The notes beneath the pieces were generated by a model. The model searched no databases. It was given only the letters and a program-made list of their open reading frames with translations, and was not told the origin of the DNA. Of a DNA stretch of 64,000 nt, positions 19,808 through 29,660 are shown piece by piece. Origin of the DNA: Rhizomys pruinosus (taxonomy: Eukaryota > Chordata > Mammalia > Rodentia > Spalacidae); contig VZQC01006876.1 of the NCBI GenBank assembly GCA_009823505.1, forward strand, positions 1,911,575 to 1,975,574, read 5' to 3'. Within the stretch, counting starts at the first letter, position 1; each line of letters begins with the position of its first letter. Position numbers and translations under genes: made by a program.

Positions 19808-20200
19808 TTTTTTTCCCTAAAAGATGTCATGTTTTCCTTAAGGAAGTGCTCGAAGGTTCCTCCTTGGCAATCCCAAACAACCATCAATCCTGCACTTTTG
19901 CTCCACATTGGGGTCTTTCCCTCCCATGGTCCCCCAAATGAAGTCCAGTAAGCATGCATCTGAGACAGACTTTTTATCCAGGAGCAGTGGGAGAATCCGT
20001 CGATGGAATCACCGGTCAATAAATGCCAGTTGCGGTGGCACACACCAGTAGGATTTGCTGAAGGAGGCAGAGGCAGGAGGATCTGGAATTTGAGGCCAGC
20101 CTGGAAACAGACTTTTTATCCAAGACCAGTGGGATGGAATCACCAGTCCATAAATGCTTTGTGGGAGGGGTATCACAAAGGCATGTGTCATGGACCAGGA
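19808..20200 (-). mobile_element. L1 3' UTR fragment, antisense, with a duplicated segment around a partial B1
   Basis: AAGATGTCATGTTTTCC, CAAACAACCATCAATCC and GGTCCCCCAAATGAAGTCC match 10320-10430. The segment at 19966-20027 recurs at 20108-20157 (CAGACTTTTTATCCA, GATGGAATCACC, ATAAATGC). The two copies flank a partial B1 (20028-20107). Confidence 0.65.
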
Positions 20201-20269
20201 GATAATGGTGGTTAGAAGAGAGCAAGATCTGGATCATGAAGCTTAAGAAATGATGAAACAAACAGTGAC

Positions 20270-20420
20270 AACATCTCATATTCTTGGAGGGCTTGCCTGT
20301 CTGTGTCAAGAAATGTGCTTAGATCTTTATGAGCATGTGTCCTGCTGTACAGATGTGTAAACAGGGTTAAGGGGGCTAGCTATCTTTTCAAAGGCTATAC
20401 TCCTAGGCTAATATTCCAAG
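20270..20420 (-). repeat. MIR fossil, antisense
   Basis: GTGTCAAGAAATGTGCTTAG, TCTTTATGAGCATGTGTCCT, GTACAGATGTGTAAACAGGG and CTTTTCAAAGGCTATAC keep the reverse-complement order of a MIR core. Confidence 0.55.
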
Positions 20421-21341
20421 AAGGATAACCCCCAGGGGCCCAAAGAAGACAAAATGTTGAATAAATATTTTTAGAATTAAAACAAACTGATCACTGGCCT
20501 CTCTCACTCTAGAGACCATGCTCTCAGCATGCCTGGTGTGGAGAACTGTTGTCAGGCAGAATGGAACAGAAGAGGGAGAGGAGGAGAGTTCCACACAGAG
20601 AAGTATGTACAAAGCCAGAGAGGCAGAGGCATAACAAGGCAGAGCTCAGAGGCTGGGAGATGATGTGAGAGCCCCATGTGAGGGCAAGCTGCCTCCCTTT
20701 CACACTTGTGGAGTTCCCATTTCGGAGCAGCCCTCTGGTAGTTTTATGATCATGGGCCTTGCAATGGACGCTCTTAGAGGCTAGAAATAGTTTGTAGCTA
20801 GGAGACTTGAGAATTCAGGATCAAAACCACAATAGCTATGAAAACTCTTTTGACAGCCTTTAGATTTGGGGGCTCCTGGGTACACTCTGGGGTCAGTAGA
20901 AAGGAAATCTACATCCTAGGAGCTTCTATAGAGGTGGACCTTGCTCTGCATCCTGAAAGTCACTGAGCCTTTGGAGGCTGAAAGAGCACATCCCAAGTGA
21001 ATATTGTCCCTCCTTCTGCTGCTGGCTTGGCAGGGCGGCAGCCCCACCCAGCCAGTCACACTGTTGACACACAGCAAAGGCTGCCAGAGAGACATTCTGG
21101 CCAGTATGCTGTTGCCACACTCTTAGTCCACATCAGGGGCTGATGAGCCCAGATAATTGCAGGTCATCTGAAAAGACAAAGGGACTTTGGCATTTTAGGT
21201 TTGTGCTACATTTGTCTCTTCTTTGCATCTTGGGAGTTTAGTTTGGGGGGAGGAGACCTTAAGCTAGAAACTGTTTTCTGAATCATACAAAAATCCTTGA
21301 AGAAGAAAAAGCAACTTCATAAGCAGCTTCTGGAAATTCAA
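20421..21341. other. Unassigned intronic sequence
   Basis: About 900 bp of apparently unique sequence. No coding frame with family resemblance and no repeat recognised. Confidence 0.45.
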
Positions 21342-21480
21342 TAGCTAGTCATGGTAGCACATGCCTAGAATCTCGATATTTGCAAGACAGATGCAGAGGG
21401 ATCAGGGATTCAAGGTCATCTTGGGCTTTATAGAGAGTTTGGGGGTAGTCCAACCATAAGAAACTCTGTCCCCAGGACAC
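21342..21480 (+). mobile_element. Old B1-type SINE
   Basis: TAGTCATGGTAGCACATGCC, TAGAATCTCGATATTTGC, GATTCAAGGTCATCTTGGGC and AAACTCTGTCCCCAGGAC, then an A-rich end. Confidence 0.7.
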
Positions 21481-21829
21481 AAAAACAAAACAAAACTAAC
21501 CAGGAAGTAGGCAAAGTTTTCTGAAAAAGCAGAAGTCCTGACCTGTTATACTATGAGAACTGAAAGAAAGAAGGCCAGTGTGTCAAAGTAGAAAAAAAAA
21601 GAATTCGGGGACCTTTCCTGTGCCAAATTGTAAAATAGTATAAAAGCCTAGGGAGACGAGACAAAAGCCCACCGGTGTGCTTACCCATACGCAGCCTCTA
21701 GTAGAGAAAGATACAAGGAGACTATAAAAGCACACGTGACTAGGGAAAAGCCAGTAGCAATGGGAGAAGTAGGCTGAGCTAGAGAGGAAGGAGCAATGTT
21801 ATGCCCTTGTTAAGAGCCACTAAAAGGGC

Positions 21830-22015
21830 TCAGTGCATAAAAGTGCTTAACTGCAAACCTGATGACCTGAGCTCAATCCCCAGAACCATGTAAAGTGTGG
21901 AAGGAAAGGGTGATTCCACAAAGTTGTCCTCTGGCACCCACTTGCCCATTGTGTCATGGGCATGCCCCCACTCATGCATAAAAATCACATACATGCACAC
22001 ATACACAATAACAAA
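21830..22015 (+). mobile_element. B3/B4-class SINE
   Basis: AAAAGGGCTCAGTGCATAAA, CCTGATGACCTGAGCTCAA, TGGAAGGAAAGGGTGATTCC, AAGTTGTCCTCTGGCACC, and a CACATACATGCACACATAC tail. Confidence 0.75.
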
Positions 22016-22144
22016 AAATTAAATATGTTTATCCATATGTTAAATCCTACCTCCAAGATGATGGTTTAGTAGGCGAGGCTTTGTGAGGTGATTAGGTCAG
22101 GGGAGGGGAGCCCATAGGAATGGGATTAGTGCTCTTATAAAAGA

Positions 22145-22275
22145 AACCTTAGGCCTGTAATCCCAGCACTCAGGAGGCAGAGGCAGGCAGATCTCCATGA
22201 GTTCAAGGCCATCCTGGTTTACATAGTGAGTTTCAGGCCAGCGGGGGCTATAGGGAGACCCTGTCTCAAAAAGAC
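22145..22275 (+). mobile_element. B1 SINE whose tail expanded into a GAAA array
   Basis: GGCCTGTAATCCCAGCACTC, GAGTTCAAGGCCATCCTGG and GAGACCCTGTCTCAAAAAG, leading directly into the GAAA repeat. The 5' end is truncated. Confidence 0.88.
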
Positions 22276-22290
22276 AAAGAGAGAAAGAAA

Positions 22291-22366
<76 letters not shown>

Positions 22367-22405
22367 GAAAGAGAAAGGAAAGAAAGAAAGAGAAAGAAAN
22401 GAAAG

Positions 22406-22484
<79 letters not shown>

Positions 22485-22545
22485 GAAAAGAAAGAAAGAG
22501 AGGAAGAAAGAGGGAGGGAGGGAGGGAGGGAGGGAAGGAGGAAGG
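22276..22545. repeat. (GAAA)n array with GGGA tail; one ambiguous base
   Basis: About 240 bp of GAAA-type repeats with interruptions, then (GGGA)n at 22511-22545. Base 22400 is N, so the array length may be misassembled. Confidence 0.95.
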
Positions 22546-22556
22546 AAAACCTAAGG

Positions 22557-22770
22557 ACCTAGAGAGATGGCTCAGCCATTAGGAGCACTGTCTGCTCTTG
22601 CAGAGGACCCTAGTTCGGTTCTCAGCATCCACATGGCAGCTACCATCTGTAAGTCTGGTTCCAGGAAATCTAACACGTTCTTTTGACTTCTGTGGGCATT
22701 GCACGACAAGAGTGCACTTCCATACATGCAGGCAATGCACATATACACACAAAATAAAAATAACAAAGAA
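22557..22770 (+). mobile_element. B2-type SINE
   Basis: GACCTAGAGAGATGGCTCAG, CTGTCTGCTCTTGCAGAGG, TCCACATGGCAGCTACCATC and an AAAATAAAAATAACAAAG tail. Confidence 0.88.
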
Positions 22771-22872
22771 AATATTTAAAGAAAAATGAACCCTAGAGCC
22801 AGCATCTCACACCAAGTATCTAACCCTGCTGGGCATTCTTATCTCAAACATTCAGCCTTAAGAATTGTGAGA

Positions 22873-23095
22873 GGAGCTGGAGAGATGGCCAGTGGTTAAG
22901 AGCACTGACTGCTCTTACAGAGGACCCGGGTTTGATCCCCAACACCCAAATGGCGGCTGAGAACTGTCTTTAACTCCAGTTCCAGGGGAATCCGACACAC
23001 TCTTCTGACCTCCACAGCATTTCACAACACGTGTGCACAAACCTACATGCAGACAGTACATTCATACACATATGAAAATAAAATTAAAAAAAAAA
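22873..23095 (+). mobile_element. B2-variant SINE (one body unit)
   Basis: Target duplication AGAATTGTGAGA at 22861-22872 and 23096-23107. The head is GGAGCTGGAGAGATGGCC. A single TCCAGTTCCAGGGGAATCC unit is present. Confidence 0.93.
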
Positions 23096-23224
23096 AGAAT
23101 TGTGAGAAATAGCAAGGTTGCTCTTTAAGCAACTCAGTATATGAAAATTTGTCACAGCAACCTAAACTAAAGGGTACAAAAGCAGGGAAAGTCAAAACCC
23201 AGGTAACAAATGAGGCAGGTGAGG

Positions 23225-23335
23225 ATAAGGATTTAGGATCTGGAGTCAGCTAATCTTATTTAAGTTTGGGGGAGAACTCTATAGGTCTTAGGTCCTTGTT
23301 TGTGGGGTAGATGTTATTAGCTCCCTATCATGCTA
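23225..23335 (+). repeat. MIR-like fossil
   Basis: GATTTAGGATCTGGAGTCAG, GGTCCTTGTTTGTGGGGTAG and ATGTTATTAGCTCCCTATCA follow the MIR order loosely. Confidence 0.4.
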
Positions 23336-23374
23336 CAGGTATCTATACTGCTTAAAATCCATGGGATTCAGGGA

Positions 23375-23700
23375 ATAGTTTGATCTATACGGTGCCTTCT
23401 ACATAAGCATCAGGACCTGAGTTCAGTCTGCAGGACCAATGTAAAAATTCCAAGTGTGGTGGTATACGTTTCTAATCCCAGGGCTGGGTAAGCGGAGGTA
23501 GGTGTATCTCTGGGGCTAACTAGCCAGCTAACCAAGCCTGATTGGTGAGTTCCAGGCCAAATGGAAGACCTTGCCTCAAAAATTAAGGTAGACAGCACCT
23601 AAGGAACGTGTAGGTTTTCCTCTGGCACTCACATGCACACGCACACTCAAACACACATGCCATGCATACGCACAAAAATAAATAAGAAAAAAGTAAAATG
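23375..23700 (+). mobile_element. B4 SINE (tRNA-like head, B1-like middle, CA-rich tail)
   Basis: AGGACCTGAGTTCAGTCTGC (head), AAGTGTGGTGGTATACGTTT (B1-like), GGCTAACTAGCCAGCTAACC, GTGAGTTCCAGGCCAAATGG, then ACATGCACACGCACACTC. This is the composite B4 layout. Confidence 0.8.
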
Positions 23701-24046
23701 ATTTTAAAGTACATATTAATCATCACAGGGTTCTGGAAAACAGAAGCATGATGTTAGTTTCACTGCTGGCTAGACCTCACACTCTTAGAAGCTCTAGGGG
23801 AGAATTACTGCATTTTCCAGTGTATACAACTGGGTTTCTTAGTTCATGGCCTCTTCCTCCAGCTTCATGAACAGCATTGTAGCATCTCATTTCAGCTCCC
23901 AGACTGTTTTCCTGCTCTGTGTCAAATATTTCTATCCCCTTCCTTCAAGGACATTCGTATTAGGATAAGGTCTCTAATTACAATGGCTGAGTCTCTTTGG
24001 CCATATACAGTAGCATTAGTAGGTTCCAGAGACCAGGACCTGGTAT
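23701..24046. other. Unassigned intronic sequence
   Basis: No element I can name with confidence. The part at 23930-24040 may be an old MaLR piece. Confidence 0.35.
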
Positions 24047-24447
24047 TGTGCTGGATAGCTTCAATTGTCTCTTTGATCCACCTGGGAAGAGGGAACCTCA
24101 ACTGAGGCACTTCCTCCATAGCACTGGCCTGTGGGCATGTTTGTGATGCATTTTCTTAACTGCTAGTTGATATAGGAGGACCCAGACCATGTGGGTGGTA
24201 CCATCCCTGAGAAGGTGGTCCTAGGTTGTATAAGAAAGCAGGCTGAGTATAAGCCAGAGGAACAAGCCAGGAAGCAGAATTCTTCCATGATCTGTGCCTC
24301 ATTTCCTGCCTCCAGATTCCTGCCCTGAGTTCCTACCCTGACTTCCTTCAGTGATGAATTCTGATCAGAATAAGTAAGCCAAATAAATCCTCCCCAAGTT
24401 CATTTTAGTCGTGGTGTTTGTTACAGCAATAGAAAGCAACTAGAACA
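24047..24447 (+). mobile_element. Solo ERVL-type LTR, sense
   Basis: It starts TGTGCTGGATAGCTTCAATT and ends AAGCAACTAGAACA (TG...CA), 401 bp. Reverse complement matches the LTRs at 51626 and 53202: CTGAGTTCCTACCCTGACTT, CCAAATAAATCCTCCCCAAG. An AATAAA-type signal lies near its 3' end. No 5-bp target duplication is visible. Confidence 0.75.
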
Positions 24448-24464
24448 GAAGTTTTGGGTGACCA

Positions 24465-24590
24465 TTTTTTATCCTACTGTAGTAGGATAATATTTCACCT
24501 GCCTCACAGGGCCATGTGAGGATTCAGTAAAAAGGACCACAGGAAAAGTTCTCAGCGTGTATGGCATCCTAAATTAATCCTTGCTGTGGG
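24465..24590 (+). repeat. MIR fossil
   Basis: CCTGCCTCACAGGGCCATGT, GAGGATTCAGTAAAAAGGAC and AGTTCTCAGCGTGTATGGCA follow the MIR 3' half. A short inverted repeat (10-bp arms) lies at 24469-24490. Confidence 0.55.
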
Positions 24591-24789
24591 TGATTTTATA
24601 AAGTGACTTTATAAGCCAGTAGAAATGTATCTGAATATGGGCAAACTTGAAGGCAAATCAAACAAACAAGGAAATGGCATTTCTAAAGTAAATCACCATT
24701 TAAGGAAAGGAAATTTTCAGCTTTTCCTGATACTGGGGGTAAACAATGAGAGGACTTGGGAGGAAACAATATGATATAGCTGTCCCATT

Positions 24790-25390
24790 CAGGTCTAAGC
24801 ACTCTGCTGTTTCTTATTCTTTTCATCTTGACTAGCTGTGGGTCTCTGTGTTAATCACCATGTGCTATAATTAGAAACGTCTCTAGTGAGAATTGAGAGA
24901 TATATTAATCTATGCATACAACAATAAATCATTAGAAGTCAGTTTAATTCTATATCCATTTTGCAGAATAATTGTAGTAGGCCTATGGCCTGTGACCTTT
25001 CTAGACACAAGTCCCTAGGACTGATTACAGTGCCGGGAATGGGCCCCGTCTTGTGAAGGGGGCCTCAAATCCAATTGTAAAGTGGTTGGTTACCTGCATA
25101 ACATTTGTTCCACTAAAGCACCAACAAGCATATCCAGCCAGGCCAGTTGTTATTGTAACTTTCAGGGTTCACAACTGACCACACAGAGCAACTTCCAGCA
25201 CTATTTAAAGCTAGCAAGTAGAGATGAAGCCTCAAGGTCAGCATCAGCTTGATTTCTCCTTGTTTGTCCTATGACTCACGTATGTAATGTCTTCAGCAAT
25301 AGGGACTTACAATCAAGTTCTGGCCAGTGATCAAGAGCAATAGCAATAGCAATAGCCAGTTCTGTGTAAGTACCTATGGTACCTCCCTGG
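24790..25390 (-). mobile_element. L1 3' UTR (Lx-like), antisense
   Basis: CTAGCTGTGGGTCTCTGTGT, ATTAGAAGTCAGTTTAATTC, GTAGTAGGCCTATGGCC and AGTGGTTGGTTACCTGCATA follow the Lx-type 3' UTR in reverse. The same block order appears at 58540-58920. Confidence 0.75.
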
Positions 25391-25434
25391 TCAACAGTTA
25401 CAAAAGTGGGAGCCAATTCCTAGCATTGGAATTT

Positions 25435-25648
25435 ATTTATTGTTATTTTTACATGGACAAGTATATTTCCTGAATAAGTGTACCCCTGTTGTTCAGTGCC
25501 CACAGAGACTTCAGAAGAGGGTATTGAATCCCTGGAACTGGAGTTAAGAATGGTTTTTATGTGCCATGTGGGGGCTGGAAATTGAACCTGGGTCCTCTGC
25601 ACGAGAGAGCAGCTAGTGCTCTTAACCACTGAGCCATCTCTCCAGCCC
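25435..25648 (-). mobile_element. B2-type SINE
   Basis: Flanked by near-identical AGCATTGGAATTT / AGCATTGGGATTT repeats (25422-25434 and 25649-25661). The right end reads ACTGAGCCATCTCTCCAGCC. Confidence 0.9.
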
Positions 25649-25804
25649 AGCATTGGGATTTTTATTTGATAGCTTGTAGTGTTTGGTTGAGGCATTGATC
25701 TCCCCACCCCTAACTCCACTATAGGGTAATTCCATTTAAACTCTTTATGCCGTATATGTATATCATTTAAGAACCTTCTATAATAGTAGGTTTCCATATG
25801 ATTT

Positions 25805-26505
25805 TTTTCAAAAGGCCTGTCGTGTTAGTTATCTGGCCTGCCTTCCCATTCCACGCTCCATTTAGCCCTTCCTAGCTCGTCTTCCCTTTTTCCCTTTTCT
25901 ATCACTGCATTCTATCTCCCTTCCTATGAAGCCCTCCCATGGCCTCTTACTAGTTTCCTGACCTCCATGGACTTTCCAATGGAAACACACATACCTAAAG
26001 ACTCAAAGCTAGATGAGAGAGGACATGTGACATTTGTTTTTCTGGGTCTAGATTACCTTACTCAAGATGATTGTTTCCAATTCCATCCATTTACCTGTAA
26101 GTTTCATCATTTTTTTTAACTTCCATTGCATAAATGTACCATATTTTCCTTAACTATTCATCAGATGATGGACATCTAAGTTGTTTCCATTTTGTGACTA
26201 TTGGGAATAGAGCAGTAATGAGTATAGATTAATAAGTATCTCTATGGTACAATACAGAGTCCCTTGGGTGTATGCCCAAGAGTGGTATGGCTGGATCACA
26301 TGGTAGATCAATTTCTAGATTTGGGGGGAGTCTCCACACTGGTTTTCATTATGATTGTACTAGTTTGCACTCCCACGAGCAGTGAAAAAGTGTTCTCCTT
26401 TCCCCACATCCTTGCCAGCATTTGTCATTGTTTGTTTGTTTGTTGTTTGTTTGTTTTGATCTTAGACATTCTGGCTGTGTGAGATAAAATAGTCTAAGCA
26501 GACAG
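25805..26505 (-). pseudogene. L1 ORF2 3' part, antisense
   Basis: TCCATTTACCTGTAAGTTTC, CATTGCATAAATGTACCATA, GGTGTATGCCCAAGAGTGG and TTTGCACTCCCACGAGCAG are the reverse of the ORF2 C-terminal coding region. It is truncated and frame-broken, and a (GTTT)n run interrupts it near 26430. Confidence 0.75.
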
Positions 26506-27473
26506 CTGCTAACAATTTACATGTGGCCTGTGGGCTAAGAATTCCTTCTTCATTTTTAAATGATTAAATAATTCAAAATAATAACAAATTATCTTTTACT
26601 ATGAAAAATACTCTACATAATCTCATTTAAAGAGGGAAGCTCCTTTGGGCTAATGGTGTAGAGGATTCGGTCTGTGCTTGTTCCTATTCCTTTGGGTCTT
26701 ATTATATGAGGAATCCCATTTCCTACACCCAACAACAGACTCCCCTGTGGAGTGGTTAGTGAAGAGAAGAGTTTCTAACTTGGGATGTTCTATCTTGGGG
26801 CAATATGCTCTGGGTGATCCCATAGAGCCCCCCCCCCAGCCCCTGGGAGTTCCTGGGGTTAAGTTAGCACTGTATCTGAACCCCGTGCTTCAGGCTTACA
26901 GTCAAGATCTACTCTCCTATCCTCTAAGGCAACCAGGCTCATCCACATCTGCCTGAATAGGTTTTATAAGTTGTTGGAGTTTGCTTCAAGGTGGGCAATT
27001 TACCTGACCTCCAAAATATCCCTTAATTACTTAAGTCTGAAGCAGGTCACACACATACACCGGAGTAATCAATCAAGGTAGTCAAATTAGACAATTAATC
27101 AGACTTTAAGAATGCAAAACAATGCTGGCAACATGTTCTGTAACATAGAGGGTAAATCACAGATGACCTAGCCCTGTAGCACAATGAACAAGACATATTG
27201 TTAAAATGTTCATCAAAAAGTTTTAAGGTACACTGGGAGGAAAAAGATGAGGAAAAAAAACTGCTTTCCTCAGAACCTAATAATTCTGGAGCAAATGGAG
27301 CATAAAGCAGATACCAAAGAAACAATCTAACACCATAAAAAACATCACAGACCACAGTCATTTAGCAATACTTTCAAATATTGACACAGAAAGTGATCTC
27401 TCTCTTACTTTATCTTTCCAAATTAATAAGGCTATAAAACTGTTGTACAATTAAGGAAAAATGGACACATACT
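26506..27473. other. Unassigned intronic sequence
   Basis: About 970 bp with no repeat I can name. A 92-codon frame at 26678-26956 has no recognisable features. A run of nine C lies near 26829. Confidence 0.4.
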
Positions 27474-27479
27474 GAGAGA

Positions 27480-27529
<50 letters not shown>
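27474..27529. repeat. (GA)n microsatellite
   Basis: Almost pure GA dinucleotide run. Confidence 0.95.
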
Positions 27530-27531
<2 letters not shown>

Positions 27532-27651
27532 TTCATTCCAAAGTGATAACTTTGAGCATGTAGTACTGAACAGCAGACTTCCTGGAGGACAGTTAGCTTT
27601 TTTGGTGAAATTTAAAGACAGAAAGTTGACTTGAAAACACAAGGGTGTTGG

Positions 27652-27868
27652 GCTGGAGAGACGGTTAAGTGCTCTGGCTGGTCTTGCAGAAGACCTGGGT
27701 TTGATTCCCAGTTCCCACATGGCAGCTAACGATCATCTGTAATTCCAGTTCCAAGAGATTGGATGACCTCTTCTGACCTCTGCAGGGCTTGCATGAATGA
27801 CATGGGTGCACTTACATACATGCAAGCACTATACTCATATGTATATTATAAAAATAATAATAAACAAA
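27652..27868 (+). mobile_element. B2-type SINE
   Basis: GGGCTGGAGAGACGGTTAAG, GTTTGATTCCCAGTTCCC, CCACATGGCAGCTAACGATC and an A-rich tail. Box A region shortened. Confidence 0.88.
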
Positions 27869-29544
27869 ACATTTTATATACGAGGCTGTTAATAATGAGA
27901 TGCAAGTTTCTAAGAAGCTGTTTGGAAGAGAACAGGTGCTGGCAGGGAAGCAGCCCTGTAGGTGGTTCCTGGGACCCTGCCACTGGAGCCCTGGGGTTTG
28001 GGCTTAATGGGAAACACTCTGCAGCCAAATCCCCAAGGCTGTATCAATTCTCCCAAGCATATTTGAAAGAAAATGCTAAGTAATTTAGTGAACAGGGACC
28101 TAGAGAGGGAAAAGAGCCTGGAGTCTGTGGTTCTAAAAGAGGCCTCTTTGGCAGGCAGGAGGTAAATGTGTTCTAAAAGGCTATCCACTGCCCTTTCTAG
28201 TCCTCACATGAAATCCCCATGGGCAGTTGGCTCTTCATGTTTGGGGAGGAGAATCGTTGGAGAGGTTAGACACGGGAGGGTTGTCCTCCAGCTCAGCAGC
28301 TGGTTTTCTAAAAGCCACAACACAATCAACACACCCCTAGCAGCACAGGCAGTATGGGGTCCTAGACATGGCCTCACACCTAGGCCTGGAGGAGGACGTA
28401 TGCAGGGGACGGGACCCAAACCTAAAGAAAGTGACCTTCAGTGGAAAACCCACTGCAAGCTCCAACTCTGCAGCTGGGACACCTGGCAGACTGACAGCAG
28501 CAGCTGGGAGACACGGAGCCATGGGTGTTCCCTTCGAGACCCAAGCAATGGGGCAAGGATCTGCATGGAAGAGAAGAGTGGCCAGCTCAGGAAACGAATG
28601 TCCTCTAGGTTGGTGTTGCTTCTTCTAGTACCTCCTACGACAGTGATATCCCAGGTCCCCTGACCCAGTAGCTTTGTTCTAGGGAACTAGAGAAACCAAG
28701 AAGACGGCAGAAGTATGCTGAGGTCAACCAGGAAGCAAGTGCGTGCACATCTACGTGAGGCTAATGAGAGAGGCATGGACAGTGGGTAACGAGCTGAGCT
28801 CCAGCATGTAGCAGGAGCCCCTTCGTCTGTTGACTAGGACCTTAGAATGGCCAGGAGCCCCTTTGTGCGACAAACAAGAGGCCTGCTGAATGCTTTCAGC
28901 AACGCATAGAAAAGGCCAGTTTGAGAGGAATTATAGTCCAACACAGGCAGGTTTTATGGTGACTGCAGTCCCAAGCTCATCCAAGGTCCCATGGTAGAGA
29001 GCCCTGGAAGTCACACGCTGGGCCTGAGGCTGCAAGTTTTTATAGGTCCGGGGCCAAGGGGAGTGAGGTGGGGGTGGGGCACTGGGGAAAAGGGTACCTA
29101 AGGCAGGAGATGCTGGGGCTGGGGCTTTTCTCTGGCCTAACACTTGCTTTCTCCCATTCGCTGACACCTTCTTATCCAAAACCCTTCACTGCACATTAGT
29201 GACAATTTAGTCTTCTTTTACTGTGTTTTAAAATATCCCTTTAAACATATAAATAGTTTATACAGCTACTACGTTAACATTGTTAATTTAACAAACTTTT
29301 GCAGACATGCCCACGTTAGCCATACGTTTATTAATACGATTTCTTTTAGTGCTTATTAGAATATAATGGATGTTTCCCTAATTTTTTTAAAGTCCTCAAT
29401 AACAGAGAAAGTGTATACAGATTATCACAAACTCATTCCACTTGCTACTTTTCTTAAACTTGATTCAAAATATTGATACTGTGGATCTAAATTTATTTTT
29501 CATCTTTGTAGTGACATTCTTTTTCTCTCTTAATTTTCTTATTT
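27869..29544. other. Unassigned; GC-richer part may be an old LTR
   Basis: 27900-29180 is GC-richer than its surroundings. It carries a 165-codon frame (28166-28663) and a 92-codon minus frame, neither recognised. The 28900-29170 part reads like LTR sequence, but I cannot name it. 29180-29545 is AT-rich and featureless. Confidence 0.35.
29070..29094 (+). other. G-quadruplex motif
   Basis: GGGGG-T-GGGG-CACT-GGGG-AAAA-GGG on the + strand meets the usual four-run definition. Confidence 0.6.
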
Positions 29545-29660
29545 TGATTTGATACAGGGTCTCACTATGCTGGTCAGGCTAATCTTAACTCTCGGTTCTT
29601 CTGCCTCAGTTCCCTAAGTAACTAGGATTATAGTTACAGACCAGGGCACCAACTTGATCA
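29545..29660 (-). mobile_element. Old B1/PB1-type SINE
   Basis: ATACAGGGTCTCACTATGCT, GTCAGGCTAATCTTAACTC and TAACTAGGATTATAGTTACA follow a reversed 7SL-derived monomer with many changes. Confidence 0.6.

Noticed and set aside
21175..21210. GACTTTGG match considered as LY86 exon 2
   Set aside because: Flanking codons do not give the conserved Asp-Pro-Leu-Gln context and no acceptor is present.
22226..22582. Lys/Glu/Arg-rich 118-codon frame
   Set aside because: Translation of a B1 end plus the GAAA simple repeat.
28166..28663. 165-codon frame in GC-richer DNA
   Set aside because: No motif or family resemblance; several overlapping frames on both strands suggest composition, possibly an old LTR.
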